DNA of 64,000 nt from Ferrimonas sp. YFM (GCF_030296015.1 NZ_AP027368.1:1302001-1366000); one strand, 5' to 3'; shown: positions 27,669 to 36,960, counted from the stretch's first letter. Notes: a model not told the origin generated them from the letters alone. A program made the numbers and translations.

Positions 27669-28861
27669 TGCAAAAGCTTACCTTGCCTATCTCACCGTGG
27701 GAAGGGTTTTCCCCCACTCATACTGAGCTCCACCACGATACTCTTACCATCCATTTAACCCCCTCGGGCCCCGGTCAATGTCGCTGTGGCCAAGCTGTCA
27801 GTCGGGTTCACGATGTCACTATCCGCACTGTTCAGGAGCGTGATGTTTTTGGCTACCAGACTTTGCTGTCTGTACCACTGCGCCGACTACGCTGCCCTGA
27901 CTGTGGTGTGGTCACTGAGTGCCTTTCCTGGCTGGAGCCCCATGCTCGCCAGACCAACCGACTTATCCTGTACGTCGAGCAACTGCTTAAGCGGATGCCC
28001 ATTAAGCACGTTAATGAGATGACCGGTTTGCACTGGCACACCCTCAAGCGGCTGGACATACAGCGTCTGACTCGGGAGGTCACCGAGCCGGACTGGAGCA
28101 AGGTACGACGTCTGGTCATGGACGAGTTTGCCCTGTTCAAGGGCCACCGCTACGCCACTGTCATCGCCGATGCCGACACTCACCAGGTGCTGTGGGTTGG
28201 CGAGGGCCGTAGTCGAGAGGCGATACGACCGTTCTTCCTGACGTTGGGAGAGCACTGCCAGCATATCGAAGCGGTAGCCATGGACATGAATACCGCCTTC
28301 GACCTAGAAGTGGCGATGCATTGCCCCAATGCCGCAGTGGTCTACGACCTTTTCCATGTGGTGGCCAAATATGGCCGGGAAGTGGTGGATCGGGTGCGAG
28401 TGGACCGAGCCAACGAGCTGAGGCAGGACAAACCGGCCAGAAGAAGAGTAAAGCGAGGTCGGTGGGTGCTGCTGAAGAACCGGAAGAACATGACCGACAA
28501 GCAGCACGCCTACTTGGAGGAACTGCTGGCTGAGAACCGGTCGCTGATGGTGGTGTACCTGATGCGGGAACAACTGAAGGAGCTGTGGTATGCCGACAGT
28601 CCCGATGCTGCTCTGAGCCAGTGGCGTTTATGGTGGCAACAGGTCACCGAGAGCGGCATCGAGCCGCTGATTCGCTTCGCAAAGAAGCTCAAACCCTACC
28701 TCAAAGGCATCATCGCCTCGGCTACCTTCCGGCTGCACACCTGCAAGCTTGAGGGAATGAACAACAAGATAAAGGTTATCAAGCGCATGGCCTACGGATA
28801 CCGGGACAGCGACAACTTCTTCCTGAAGATACGAGCCGCTTTTCCCGGTAATGCGCGATGA
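27668..28861 (+). CDS. tnpA: ISL3-family transposase
   Basis: A 397-residue DDE transposase of the ISL3 family. It has an N-terminal zinc-ribbon-like segment (CRCG and CPDCG), a helix-turn-helix region (MPIKHVNEMTGLHWHTLKRLD), and the catalytic core with Asp in VMDEFALFKGHRY, Asp in VAMDMNTAFD and the late acidic region HTCKLEGMNNKIKVIKR. The frame is uninterrupted and its stop lies inside the right inverted repeat, typical for compact IS elements. Only one copy occurs in this window. Confidence 0.95.
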   Translation: MQKLTLPISPWEGFSPTHTELHHDTLTIHLTPSGPGQCRCGQAVSRVHDVTIRTVQERDVFGYQTLLSVPLRRLRCPDCGVVTECLSWLEPHARQTNRLILYVEQLLKRMPIKHVNEMTGLHWHTLKRLDIQRLTREVTEPDWSKVRRLVMDEFALFKGHRYATVIADADTHQVLWVGEGRSREAIRPFFLTLGEHCQHIEAVAMDMNTAFDLEVAMHCPNAAVVYDLFHVVAKYGREVVDRVRVDRANELRQDKPARRRVKRGRWVLLKNRKNMTDKQHAYLEELLAENRSLMVVYLMREQLKELWYADSPDAALSQWRLWWQQVTESGIEPLIRFAKKLKPYLKGIIASATFRLHTCKLEGMNNKIKVIKRMAYGYRDSDNFFLKIRAAFPGNAR

Positions 28862-28864
28862 ACC
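28842..28864 (-). repeat. Right terminal inverted repeat of the ISL3 element
   Basis: Ends GCGATGAACC. It overlaps the last codons and stop of the transposase gene. Confidence 0.9.
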
Positions 28865-28889
28865 AAAAAAAAAGGGGGCCGAAGCCCCC
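28865..28889 (-). terminator. asnB terminator, with the IS inserted at the end of its T-tract
   Basis: On the minus strand, GGGGGC-TTCG-GCCCCC (a stable UUCG tetraloop stem) followed by nine T. It lies 7 bases after the asnB stop. The IS right end begins exactly after the last T, so the terminator itself is intact. Confidence 0.95.
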
Positions 28890-28895
28890 AAGTGA

Positions 28896-30560
28896 CTAGT
28901 AAGCGTCTTTATGTACATTGGCAACGGCGCGACCCGAAGGGTCGGCCATGGCGGAGAAGCTCTTGTCCCAGGCCAGGGCCTCGGGGGTAGAGCAGGCGAC
29001 GGACTTGCCGCCGGGTACACAGCGGGCACAGGCCTCGCCGGGGAAATGCTGCTCGAACAGGGTGCGGTAGAAGTAACCCTCTTTGGTGTCCGGGGTGTTG
29101 ACCGGGAAGCGGAAGTGGGCGTTGGCCAGCTCCTGATCGCTCACCTGGGCCTCGGCGTGCTCCTTGAGGGTGTCGATCCAGGAGTAGCCAACCCCGTCAC
29201 TGAACTGCTCTTTCTGGCGCCAGGCGACGGACTCCGGCAGGTAATGGGCAAAGGCTTCCCGCAGAATCTGCTTCTCGATGCGACCCTCGGTGATGGTCTT
29301 GGCTGCGGGGTTCTGGCGCATCGCCACATCCACGAACTCCTTGTCCAGGAAGGGCACCCGGGCTTCGATGCCCCAGGCGGCCATCGCCTTGTTGGCCCTC
29401 AGGCAGTCGAATTGGTGCAGCTTGTGGATCTTACGCACCAGCTCTTCGTGGAAGGCCTGGGCACTGGGTGCCTTATGGAAATAGAGGTAGCCGCCAAACA
29501 ACTCGTCGGCGCCTTCGCCGGAGAGCACCATTTTAATCCCCATGGCTTTGATCTTCCTCGCCATCAGGTACATGGGGGTGGAGGCGCGGATGGTGGTGAC
29601 GTCATAGGTTTCCAGGTGGTAGATGACGTCGGTCAGGGCGTCGATCCCCTCCTGAATGGTGAAGGTGACCTGGTGGTGGACGGTGCCGATGTGGGCGGCC
29701 ACTTCGGCGGCGGCGGCCAGATCCGGCGATCCCTCCAGGCCGACGGCGAAGGAGTGCAGCTGTGGCCACCAGGCGGGGCTGGCTTCATCCTCTTCGATGC
29801 GGCGGGCGGCGTACTTCTTGGCCAGGGCCGAGGTGATGGAGGAATCCAGGCCGCCGGAGAGCAGCACGCCGTAGGGCACGTCCGACATCAGCTGGCGTTT
29901 CACCGCTTCTTCCAGGGCCTGGCGCAGGGTGGCGCTGTCTGCCGGGTTGTCGGCCACAGCGCTGTGCTGCTGCCAGTCGCGCCGGTAGTAGGTGACCGGT
30001 TCGTCCAGCCAGCTTGCCTGATAGCGCCCGGGCAGGAACTCCTCTATCTGGCGGCACTGGGGCACCAGGGCTTTCATCTCCGAGGCGACGTAGAAGTTGC
30101 CTGAGGCGTCGTAGCCGGTGTAGAGGGGGATGATGCCGATGTGGTCCCGGCCAATAAGATAACGCTGTTTGGCCTTGTCCCACAGCACGAAGGCGAAGAT
30201 GCCATTGAGACGATCGAGAAACTGCTCGCCGTATTTGCGGTAGAGGGCGAGGATCACTTCACAGTCGGAACCGGTCAGAAATTCATACTCCGCTTCCAGC
30301 TCCTGGCGCAATTCTCTGTGGTTGTAGATCTCGCCGTTAACGGCCAGCACCAGATCGCCCTCTTTGCTGTAGAGGGGCTGGGCTCCGTTATCGATATCGA
30401 CAATCGCCAGTCGCTCGTGAACCAGGATGGCGTTGTCGTCGCAATAGATTCCGGACCAGTCCGGGCCCCGGTGGCGCATCTTTTTTGACTGGCTCAAGGC
30501 CAGAGATCGCAGTTCGGAGGCTGGAGTCTTCAGATCCAGAATACCAAAAATACTGCACAT
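28896..30560 (-). CDS. asnB: Asparagine synthetase B, glutamine-hydrolysing
   Basis: A 554-residue AsnB making asparagine from aspartate, glutamine and ATP. The N-terminal glutaminase domain starts with the catalytic Cys2 (MCSIFGI) and has RHRGPD and NGEIYNH; the C-terminal synthetase domain carries the pyrophosphate loop LSGGLDSSI and SGEGADELFGGY. Length equals the E. coli enzyme. A strong terminator follows. The upstream Spo0M-like gene is on the same strand 136 bases away, with room for a separate promoter. Confidence 0.98.
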   Translation of the reverse strand: MCSIFGILDLKTPASELRSLALSQSKKMRHRGPDWSGIYCDDNAILVHERLAIVDIDNGAQPLYSKEGDLVLAVNGEIYNHRELRQELEAEYEFLTGSDCEVILALYRKYGEQFLDRLNGIFAFVLWDKAKQRYLIGRDHIGIIPLYTGYDASGNFYVASEMKALVPQCRQIEEFLPGRYQASWLDEPVTYYRRDWQQHSAVADNPADSATLRQALEEAVKRQLMSDVPYGVLLSGGLDSSITSALAKKYAARRIEEDEASPAWWPQLHSFAVGLEGSPDLAAAAEVAAHIGTVHHQVTFTIQEGIDALTDVIYHLETYDVTTIRASTPMYLMARKIKAMGIKMVLSGEGADELFGGYLYFHKAPSAQAFHEELVRKIHKLHQFDCLRANKAMAAWGIEARVPFLDKEFVDVAMRQNPAAKTITEGRIEKQILREAFAHYLPESVAWRQKEQFSDGVGYSWIDTLKEHAEAQVSDQELANAHFRFPVNTPDTKEGYFYRTLFEQHFPGEACARCVPGGKSVACSTPEALAWDKSFSAMADPSGRAVANVHKDAY

Positions 30561-30696
30561 GGTAGTGGTTCTCCGTTGTCGTCTAAGGGGCAGGTTGCTG
30601 TCACATTGCCACTCTTTGGTTCATTTGCCAACTGCATGTATAGTCAGTGTAAATGAATTGATAATCGGTCGCGCCCATGGGCACGACCACAAAAGC

Positions 30697-31437
30697 TCAG
30701 CCGATGGTGCGCTTGAGCTGTTCCAGTAAGGTGGGCAGGGAGGTGTCATCGTCCCAGCTCAGGCTTTTGTAGCTGTCACCGCGGAAGGCGCGATCGACTT
30801 CTATCAGGGCATTCATGCGACCGCCCTGAGGCACGAAGGAGACCTCCACTTCCCGCACCCCGAACAGGCTCATGCCGCCGGGGACAAACTCCAGCTCCTG
30901 ATAGGCACCGCTTTGGGAACTGAAGCCTGCACCATTGAGGTGCCCTTTTTCCACATCGGCTTTGTGCAGTTGATAACCCGCTTGCTCCATGGCGGCCAGC
31001 AGGGTGTCCATCGCCGGGGTGGGGGCGACGGCCAGGATGTCACGGTCGGAAGGATCGATGGCCAGGTCCACCTCAAGACCGGTTTGCAGCCACACCTTGC
31101 TCTGGTTGCGGCGACCGCCCACTGTGGTGATGGGGGTTTCCGGGTGGAGCACGCCCTCGAAAGGCAGCTCATAGGTTTGGCCCGCTTCAATGGTCATTTT
31201 TTCACTCAGGCGCCAGCTCTCCAGGGCCACGTGCTGATAGACGGTGGAGTCGTCCACCTCCGCCTTGGCTTCGGTCACCAGAGTCAGAGACAGCCCTGAG
31301 ATCTCCTGGTCCACGTCGCCCCCTTTTATCACTATAGTGGCGGAGAAGGGGTGGCCGGGCATCATCACATCCTGATGCAGCTGGGTGTCCACCTTGGCGG
31401 CGCCGATTCCTACAGACGCCAGTAGTTTCTTAAGCAT
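30697..31437 (-). CDS. Spo0M-like arrestin-fold protein
   Basis: A 246-residue cytoplasmic protein of the Spo0M family (MLKKLLASVGIGAAKVDTQL, then a beta-rich arrestin-like body with ALHPETPI-type strands around LPFEGVLHPETPI). In Bacillus the name comes from a sporulation phenotype; in non-sporulating gammaproteobacteria the role is unknown. It has no membrane segments or catalytic motif that I can see. It lies 47 bases downstream of the M28 peptidase gene, with a hairpin lacking a T-run between them, so an operon is possible. Confidence 0.88.
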   Translation of the reverse strand: MLKKLLASVGIGAAKVDTQLHQDVMMPGHPFSATIVIKGGDVDQEISGLSLTLVTEAKAEVDDSTVYQHVALESWRLSEKMTIEAGQTYELPFEGVLHPETPITTVGGRRNQSKVWLQTGLEVDLAIDPSDRDILAVAPTPAMDTLLAAMEQAGYQLHKADVEKGHLNGAGFSSQSGAYQELEFVPGGMSLFGVREVEVSFVPQGGRMNALIEVDRAFRGDSYKSLSWDDDTSLPTLLEQLKRTIG

Positions 31438-31460
31438 GATTCTTCCTCAAATCTTCTGTT

Positions 31461-31480
31461 GGCCGCCGTCATTGGCGGCC
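31461..31480 (-). terminator. Intercistronic hairpin between the M28 peptidase and Spo0M-like genes
   Basis: A 7-bp GC stem (GGCCGCC/GGCGGCC) around 6 bases, without a T-tract on either strand. It is probably an mRNA stabiliser or weak attenuator. Confidence 0.4.
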
Positions 31481-31484
31481 CTGA

Positions 31485-33074
31485 TTAACTTGCCGGGCGC
31501 AGAGCGTGGAATTCGCTGCCCTGATTGAATCCGGGCCACTGTTCGCTGTTGGCCAGTGCGCTGCCTGCCCGGTAGAACACCTCAATGTCCTCCAGGGCCC
31601 CGGAGAGGTTCCAGTGTTCCCGGTAGATGTCACAGGTGTTGTGGTAGCACCCCTTCATCTCCTCTCGCATCTTGTTCCGATACTCGGCCAGAGCGTCGCT
31701 CTTGGGGGTGGAGCCGCCTCCGGCAAACACTGCCGGAACGCCCTGTTTCACGAAGGAGAAATGGTCGGAGCGGAAGAAGCCGCCGGCTTCAGGGTAACGC
31801 TCCGGCGCCAGCACACGCTGTTGACCCGCTGCCGCCTCGGCGAGATAGTCGTCCAACTGGGACTGTCCCAGGCCGACCACGGTGAACTCCTTCACTGCGC
31901 CATAGACGTTGGTGGAGTCCAGGTTGAACACCCCGGCGGTTTTCTTCAGAGATTCGGTGGGGTTGGCCACGTAGTAACGAGAGCCCAGCAGGCCCTGCTC
32001 CTCGCCGGTGACGGCGATAAACTGGACGGAACGCTCCGGTGGCTTGGGGGCCTCGGCGAACTGGCGGGCGATCTCCAGGATGCCGGCCACGCCGGTGGCG
32101 TTGTCCAGGGCGCCGTTATAGATGGTGTCTCCATCGCTGCCGAGGTGGTCCCAGTGGGCGGTGTAGCTCACTACCTCATCGGGGCGCTCACTGCCGGTGA
32201 GCTTGGCCACCACGTTGTGGCTGGTGGCGTATTCCACCTTCTGGCTCAGCCTGGCGTCAGCGCGGGCGTTCAGTGACAGGTTAATGGGCGACTGGGCCGC
32301 CTGGGCCATCAATGCTTCCAGACTCTTGCCTTCTTCTGCCAGCAGCTTCTGGGCCACCTCTTTCTGAATCCAGCCCTCGATCATGGGATGGGGCTCGCTG
32401 CTGCCGGCCAGGTCCAGTTGCGGGCCGGTCCAGCTGTTGGCAACCACGGACCAGGGGTAGGAGGCCGGCTCGGTGTCGTGAATGATCAGGGCCGCGGCGG
32501 CGCCCTTGCGGCCCGCTTCGGCAAACTTGTAATCCCATCGGCCATAGTAGGTCATGGTGTTGCCCTTGAAGTGCTCGGGCTCCCCGGTGGCAAAGCCTGG
32601 GTCGTTCACCAGAATCAGCACCGTCTTGCCGGTAACGTCCAGCCCCTGGTAGTCGTTCCAACCATACTCGGGGGCATCGATGCCGTAGCCAACGAAGACG
32701 ATGTCACTGCCGGATAGGACCTGGGAGGGGCGGTCGTGAAAGCTGTTGATGACCGCCTGTTCCGGCAGGGAGAGAGACTCGCCGCCCAGGCTCAGCTGGG
32801 TGCCGGGCTGTGTGGTGTAGGTGACCATGGGGACAGGCTGGAGGTAGGAGTCGCCGTTGCCGGGCTCCAGGCCCATGGCACGAAACTGCTTCTCCAGATA
32901 GGCCAGGGTCAGGGCTTCCCCTTGAGTGGTGGGCTGGCGGCCCTGATAACGGTCGGAGGCCAGCTCCTTGATGTCGGTACGGAACCTGGATTCATCGATA
33001 CCTGACTGCTGGGCCGGAATCTGGCTGCAAGCACCAAGCAGCATCAATGCCGGTGCCAATAGGGTGAGTCTCAT
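31485..33074 (-). CDS. M28-family zinc aminopeptidase lipoprotein
   Basis: A 529-residue exported peptidase. A lipobox (MLLGAC, Cys16) predicts lipid anchoring. A PA-type insert (about 130-260, with VGYGIDAPEYGWNDY) precedes or interrupts the M28 fold. The di-zinc ligands are visible in order: His in TAHWDHLG, Asp in GALDNATG, Glu-Glu in TGEEQGLLGS, Asp in NLDSTNVYG, and His in FRSDHFSF. Family members are periplasmic aminopeptidases that trim peptides. It is the first gene of a possible two-gene unit with the Spo0M-like gene. Confidence 0.93.
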   Translation of the reverse strand: MRLTLLAPALMLLGACSQIPAQQSGIDESRFRTDIKELASDRYQGRQPTTQGEALTLAYLEKQFRAMGLEPGNGDSYLQPVPMVTYTTQPGTQLSLGGESLSLPEQAVINSFHDRPSQVLSGSDIVFVGYGIDAPEYGWNDYQGLDVTGKTVLILVNDPGFATGEPEHFKGNTMTYYGRWDYKFAEAGRKGAAAALIIHDTEPASYPWSVVANSWTGPQLDLAGSSEPHPMIEGWIQKEVAQKLLAEEGKSLEALMAQAAQSPINLSLNARADARLSQKVEYATSHNVVAKLTGSERPDEVVSYTAHWDHLGSDGDTIYNGALDNATGVAGILEIARQFAEAPKPPERSVQFIAVTGEEQGLLGSRYYVANPTESLKKTAGVFNLDSTNVYGAVKEFTVVGLGQSQLDDYLAEAAAGQQRVLAPERYPEAGGFFRSDHFSFVKQGVPAVFAGGGSTPKSDALAEYRNKMREEMKGCYHNTCDIYREHWNLSGALEDIEVFYRAGSALANSEQWPGFNQGSEFHALRPAS

Positions 33075-33537
33075 GCTAAATCCTTCTTTAATGTGTTGGC
33101 TGAATCTGCCGTTCAGCTGATGTGCAAGACCCTATCATCCTTTGGCGACAGCCACTCGACAAGATTGACTTGTAAGGAATTCTTTTTGTCCTATGTGGCC
33201 TATGCTCCAAGGTGCCCTATTGTTGCCATCCGGCTTCGGGTATCGGAAGGCCAGGTTAGCCGCTCACCTCGCTGCCCGGGGTTGGCCCCAGGCGACGTGC
33301 CCCCGTAACGCTCATGCTGGAAGCTGATGGGGATTTTTCATCATTCCCATGCTGAAAATCAACATGTCTTAAAAATAAACCTTCAAGGCTTTTTATTTCT
33401 CAACTGATGCCGCTTTTTATTGGTGATTTATTATTTGATAGGCAAAAAAGTGTTCGATCACTGACGAATCGGCAATCAACACATTCGTTGTGTGTTGTCG
33501 AGAAGGGGCAGGTGCGGTCAGGTGGCAGGAGAAGGGC
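33075..33537. other. Long intergenic region between the M28 peptidase and nagD genes
   Basis: About 460 bases without a gene I can support. It is AT-rich at 33330-33480 but contains a GC-rich block at about 33205-33320 with a strong hairpin (CCCGGGG/CCCCAGG around 33277-33294). It should contain the promoter of the M28 gene. I see no tRNA or known riboswitch. Confidence 0.45.
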
Positions 33538-33566
33538 AAAAAAAGGTGGCACTGAGGCCACCTTTT
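33538..33566 (-). terminator. Terminator of the purM-purN-nagD operon
   Basis: A 10-bp stem (AAAAGGTGGC/GCCACCTTTT) with a 6-base loop. Read on the minus strand it is followed by a run of T and lies just past the nagD stop. Confidence 0.93.
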
Positions 33567-33584
33567 CGAAGCTTGCTCTGTCGG

Positions 33585-34343
33585 TCAGACCACATCAATC
33601 TCCGCCACACAGGGGAAGATGTGGGTGGGCCTGAAGGGGTGGGTGTCCAGCTCCTCGATGCCGGTGACACCGGAGAGCACCAGGATACTCTCCAGCCCTG
33701 CCTGAACACCTGCCTTGATGTCGGTGTTCATGTTGTCACCCACAATCACCGTATCACCGGAGTGGCTGCCCAGGTGATCCAGGGCGCTGCGGACGATCCA
33801 GGAGGAGGGCTTGCCCACATAGAAGGGGGTTTTGCCGGTGATTCTCTCGATGGGGGCACACAGGGCCGAACAGGCCGGGCTGTAGGAGGGGCCGTGGGTG
33901 TCCGGATTGGTGGCAATAAAGCGGGCACCGTTGGCCACAAAGTTGGCAGCACGGTGGATCATGTCCCAGTTGAAGGAGCGGGTCTCGCCCACCACCACAA
34001 AATCGGGGTCGATGTCGGTGATGGTAAAGCCCGCCTGATACAGCTCGTGGGTCAGGGCACCCTCGCCGATGACATAGGCTTTATTGCCGCTCTGGTGCCT
34101 GAGGAAGTGGGCGGTGGCCATGGCGGAGGTATAGAACGCTGAATCCGGCAGGTGGATGCCTGAGTTTGCCAGGCGGTTGGCCAGATCCTTGGCGGTCTGG
34201 GCCGGATTGTTGGTGAGTAGCACCAGCGGATTTCCCTGCTCCTGCAGCCGCTTGATAAAGCGGTCGGCGCCGGGGATCAGCTGGTTGTCGTGCATCAGCA
34301 CGCCGTCGATGTCACAGATAACGCTCTTTAACTCAGTCGCCAT
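33585..34343 (-). CDS. nagD: HAD-IIA phosphatase, NagD-like
   Basis: A 252-residue HAD-superfamily phosphatase of subclass IIA (NagD/PGP type), which dephosphorylates nucleoside monophosphates and other small phosphates. The Asp-nucleophile motif CDIDGVLMH, the LLTNNP motif, the lysine/cap region and the TVIVGDNMNTDI motif are present. The start at 34343 gives the normal family length; a longer frame adds 21 unrelated residues. It is the last gene of a purM-purN-nagD array, 7 bases after purN, and shares its terminator. Confidence 0.92.
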   Translation of the reverse strand: MATELKSVICDIDGVLMHDNQLIPGADRFIKRLQEQGNPLVLLTNNPAQTAKDLANRLANSGIHLPDSAFYTSAMATAHFLRHQSGNKAYVIGEGALTHELYQAGFTITDIDPDFVVVGETRSFNWDMIHRAANFVANGARFIATNPDTHGPSYSPACSALCAPIERITGKTPFYVGKPSSWIVRSALDHLGSHSGDTVIVGDNMNTDIKAGVQAGLESILVLSGVTGIEELDTHPFRPTHIFPCVAEIDVV

Positions 34344-34350
34344 GTATGGC

Positions 34351-35001
34351 TCACTCCTCGCTGGCGTACCCCTGTTCGGGCAACAGTTGACCATCCAGAA
34401 GGGCACCCTGGTCGTTCATGGCCAGGCGTCCCTCACAAAACCATTTGACCACCAAAGGATAGATGCGGTGCTCCTGGGTATGCACCCGTTGAGTCAGCGC
34501 CTCTATGGTGTCCTCTTCAAACACCGGCACCTTGGCCTGGAGGATCACCGGTCCTCCGTCGAGCTCCTCGGTCACAAAGTGGACCGAGCAGCCGTGCTCG
34601 GCATCGCCGGCGTCCAGGGCTCGCTGGTGGGTGTTGAGACCTGTGTACTTGGGCAGCAGGGAGGGGTGGATGTTAAGCATCTTCCCTGCAAACTTCTGCA
34701 CCAGCCCAGGGCTCAGAATTCTCATAAAGCCAGCCAGGACCACCAGGTCTGCATTCAGTGCATCCAGTTGGGCGGCCAGGCGGGCGTCGTAGGACTCCCG
34801 GCTTTCTCCCTTCTCGGCGAGCAGGGTGATCCCTTCGATGCCGGCGTTGGCTGCGCGGGTGAGGCCATAGGCCTCGCCCTTATTGCTGATGACGCCGACG
34901 ATCTGGCCGGGAACCAGACCTTCGGCGCAGGCATCGATGATCGCCTGGAGGTTGCTGCCGCTGCCGGAGATGACAACGGCGATTCGGGTCTGCTGTGCCA
35001 T
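34351..35001 (-). CDS. purN: Phosphoribosylglycinamide formyltransferase
   Basis: A 216-residue PurN (GART) that transfers a formyl group from 10-formyl-THF to glycinamide ribonucleotide, the third step of purine synthesis. The phosphate-binding VVISGSGSNLQAIID, the catalytic Asn/His/Asp set (MLNIHPSLLPKY and the later Asp in ELDGGPVI) are clear. It starts one base after the purM stop, so it is translationally coupled. Confidence 0.97.
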   Translation of the reverse strand: MAQQTRIAVVISGSGSNLQAIIDACAEGLVPGQIVGVISNKGEAYGLTRAANAGIEGITLLAEKGESRESYDARLAAQLDALNADLVVLAGFMRILSPGLVQKFAGKMLNIHPSLLPKYTGLNTHQRALDAGDAEHGCSVHFVTEELDGGPVILQAKVPVFEEDTIEALTQRVHTQEHRIYPLVVKWFCEGRLAMNDQGALLDGQLLPEQGYASEE

Positions 35002-35002
35002 C

Positions 35003-36040
35003 TTAAGCGATCACCACCTGGGGTTGGTCATCGCCGCGGGCATCGATGTTGCCCAGCAGCCAGGCGTTTTCCCCTTCCGCTTTCAGCAGGGCCACGGCGG
35101 CCTCTGCCTCGGATTGAGGCAGGGCGATCACCAGGCCGACGCCACAGTTGAAGGTACGGTACATCTCGTGCTGGTCGATGTTGCCCACCTGCTGCAGCCA
35201 GTTGAACACTTCTGGCCACTGCCAGGAGTTGCCGTCGATCACCGCCTGGGCATTGTCAGGCAGGACTCGGGGAATGTTCTCCCAGAAGCCGCCACCGGTG
35301 ATGTGGGAGATGGCGTGCACCTTGTGCTGCTCCAGCAGTTTCAGCACGGGCTTGACGTAGATGCGGGTCGGGGCCAGCAGGGTCTGGATCAGAGGTTGAC
35401 CACCGATGGTCTGCTCCTGTGGGTTGTCCACCCGCTCCAGTACCTTGCGGATCAGAGAGTAGCCGTTGGAGTGCGGGCCGCTGGAGCCCAGGGCGATAAG
35501 GGCGTCACCTGGGGCCACCAGGCTGCCGTCGATGACGTCGGCCTCTTCAACCACGCCGACACAGAAGCCGGCCAGGTCGTAGTCTTCCCCTTCGTACATG
35601 CCGGGCATCTCGGCGGTCTCACCACCGATGAGGGCACAGCCTGCCTGTTCACAACCATCGGCGATGCCGGAAACCACCTGGGTGGCGGTGTCCACGGAGA
35701 GTTTGCCTGTGGCGTAGTAATCCAGGAAGAACAGGGGCTCGGCACCCTGCACAATCAGGTCGTTGACGCACATGGCCACCAGGTCCACGCCGACGGTGCC
35801 ATGACCGTTGTAGTCCATGGCCAGGCGCAGCTTGGTGCCTACGCCATCGGTGCCGGAGACCAGAAGGGGCTTGTTATATTTCTCGGGCAGAGCGCACAGG
35901 GCGCCAAAGCCGCCCAGGCCGCCGCGCACTTCCGGGCGATGGGTACGCTTTACCGCAGACTTAATGTTGTCTACCAGGGCGTTACCGGCATCGATGTCGA
36001 CACCGGCGTCTTTGTAGCTGAGGGAATCGGCTTTGTTCAC
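35003..36040 (-). CDS. purM: Phosphoribosylformylglycinamidine cyclo-ligase
   Basis: A 345-residue AIR synthetase, same length as the E. coli enzyme, closing the imidazole ring in purine synthesis. The start is a GTG at 36040 (product begins [20 protein letters not shown]), preceded by ACGAGG; the longer open frame upstream runs through the promoter region. The ATP-binding features [11 protein letters not shown] and [11 protein letters not shown] and the [10 protein letters not shown] motif are intact. It is the first gene of purM-purN-nagD and divergent from upp, as in E. coli. Confidence 0.97.
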   Translation of the reverse strand: MNKADSLSYKDAGVDIDAGNALVDNIKSAVKRTHRPEVRGGLGGFGALCALPEKYNKPLLVSGTDGVGTKLRLAMDYNGHGTVGVDLVAMCVNDLIVQGAEPLFFLDYYATGKLSVDTATQVVSGIADGCEQAGCALIGGETAEMPGMYEGEDYDLAGFCVGVVEEADVIDGSLVAPGDALIALGSSGPHSNGYSLIRKVLERVDNPQEQTIGGQPLIQTLLAPTRIYVKPVLKLLEQHKVHAISHITGGGFWENIPRVLPDNAQAVIDGNSWQWPEVFNWLQQVGNIDQHEMYRTFNCGVGLVIALPQSEAEAAVALLKAEGENAWLLGNIDARGDDQPQVVIA

Positions 36041-36256
36041 AGAGGCCTCGTTGTTTTTGTAGGGATTTTTATAGTGTTGATGTTCTGGCGCGCATTTTAC
36101 CAGTTGCACACTGTGTGCCCAAGTTTTTCTCTGTGATGGCGGTTCACCAAACGTAAACCGGTTGAAAACTCTTCGTTTATGGTGTTTTAGTGTGATCGGC
36201 CTCCCGTCGTGGGCTGGCTGGCAGCACACTCTCTTCCCAAGGGTGGGGATTCACGC

Positions 36257-36262
36257 TATGAT
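36257..36262 (+). promoter_or_regulatory. Possible upp -10 element
   Basis: TATGAT at 36257-36262, 39 bases before the upp ATG, with a weak -35-like TTCCCA 17 bases upstream. GGAGAATAAG provides the ribosome-binding site. Confidence 0.35.
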
Positions 36263-36300
36263 TCCGCTGTTTACCTGTAGCCTACCATTCGGAGAATAAG

Positions 36301-36927
36301 ATGAAAGTCACTGAGGTCAAGCACCCGCTGATTCAACATAAACTGGGCTTGATGCGTGAAGCTGATGTCAGCACTAAGCGCTTCCGTGAGCTGGCAAAAG
36401 AGGTTGCCGCTCTGCTGACCTACGAAGCGACCTCCGATTTTGAGACCGAGTCCGTGGAGATCGACGGCTGGAACGGCCCCATCACCGTTAACCAGATTAA
36501 GGGTAAGAAAGTGACCGTGGTGCCCATCCTGCGTGCAGGCCTGGGCATGATGGATGGCGTTCTGGAGCACATCCCTGCCGCCAAGGTGTCCGTTGTGGGC
36601 ATCTACCGTGATGAAGAGACCCTGGAGCCTGTGCCTTACTTCGAGAAGCTGGTCTCCAACATCGATGAGCGTATCGCTCTGGTTGTGGATCCCATGCTGG
36701 CCACCGGCGGTTCCATGATCTCCACTCTGGATCTGCTGAAGAAGCGCGGTTGTACCAGCATCAAGGTTCTGGTTCTGGTTGCGGCTCCCGAGGGCCTGAA
36801 GGCTCTGGAGGAGGCTCACCCGGATATCGAACTGTTCACCGCTTCCGTGGATGAGTGCCTCAACGAGAAGGGCTACATTCTCCCGGGACTGGGTGACGCC
36901 GGGGACAAGATCTTCGGAACCAAGTGA
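36301..36927 (+). CDS. upp: Uracil phosphoribosyltransferase
   Basis: A 208-residue UPRTase converting uracil and PRPP to UMP. The N-terminus [19 protein letters not shown] is nearly that of E. coli. The PRPP loop ([11 protein letters not shown]) and the uracil-binding C-terminus ([12 protein letters not shown]) are intact. It is followed by a terminator and then uraA, the uracil permease, matching the conserved upp-uraA salvage pair. Strong codon bias suggests good expression. Confidence 0.98.
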   Translation: MKVTEVKHPLIQHKLGLMREADVSTKRFRELAKEVAALLTYEATSDFETESVEIDGWNGPITVNQIKGKKVTVVPILRAGLGMMDGVLEHIPAAKVSVVGIYRDEETLEPVPYFEKLVSNIDERIALVVDPMLATGGSMISTLDLLKKRGCTSIKVLVLVAAPEGLKALEEAHPDIELFTASVDECLNEKGYILPGLGDAGDKIFGTK

Positions 36928-36935
36928 TTTCAGAG

Positions 36936-36960
36936 ACGGCGCCATCGGCGCCGTTTTTTT
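36936..36960 (+). terminator. Terminator between upp and uraA
   Basis: An 8-bp stem (ACGGCGCC/GGCGCCGT) with a 3-base loop, followed by seven T. Some read-through into uraA is likely since no strong promoter is evident after it. Confidence 0.85.

Larger units (their letters stand above)
27573..28864 (+). mobile_element. Complete ISL3-family insertion sequence
   Basis: A 1292-bp element bounded by 23-bp terminal inverted repeats (27573-27595 and 28842-28864) that match at 20 of 23 positions, each beginning GGTTC. It holds one intact transposase. The flanks are A-tracts: seven A before the left end and nine A after the right end, consistent with an 8-bp A/T-rich target duplication (TAAAAAAA against AAAAAAAA), though a homopolymer cannot prove it. 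The right end abuts the T-tract of the asnB terminator. The near-identical ends and open frame suggest a recent, possibly active element. Confidence 0.92.

Noticed and set aside
33205-33320. Cobalamin riboswitch
   Set aside because: One stretch resembles the GCCCCCGCAAC element, but the B12 box and the order of the other conserved blocks are missing and no B12-related gene is next to it.
36147-36165. PurR box upstream of purM
   Set aside because: AAACGTAAACC resembles the core AAACGTTT on one side only; the palindrome is not there, so PurR control cannot be claimed.
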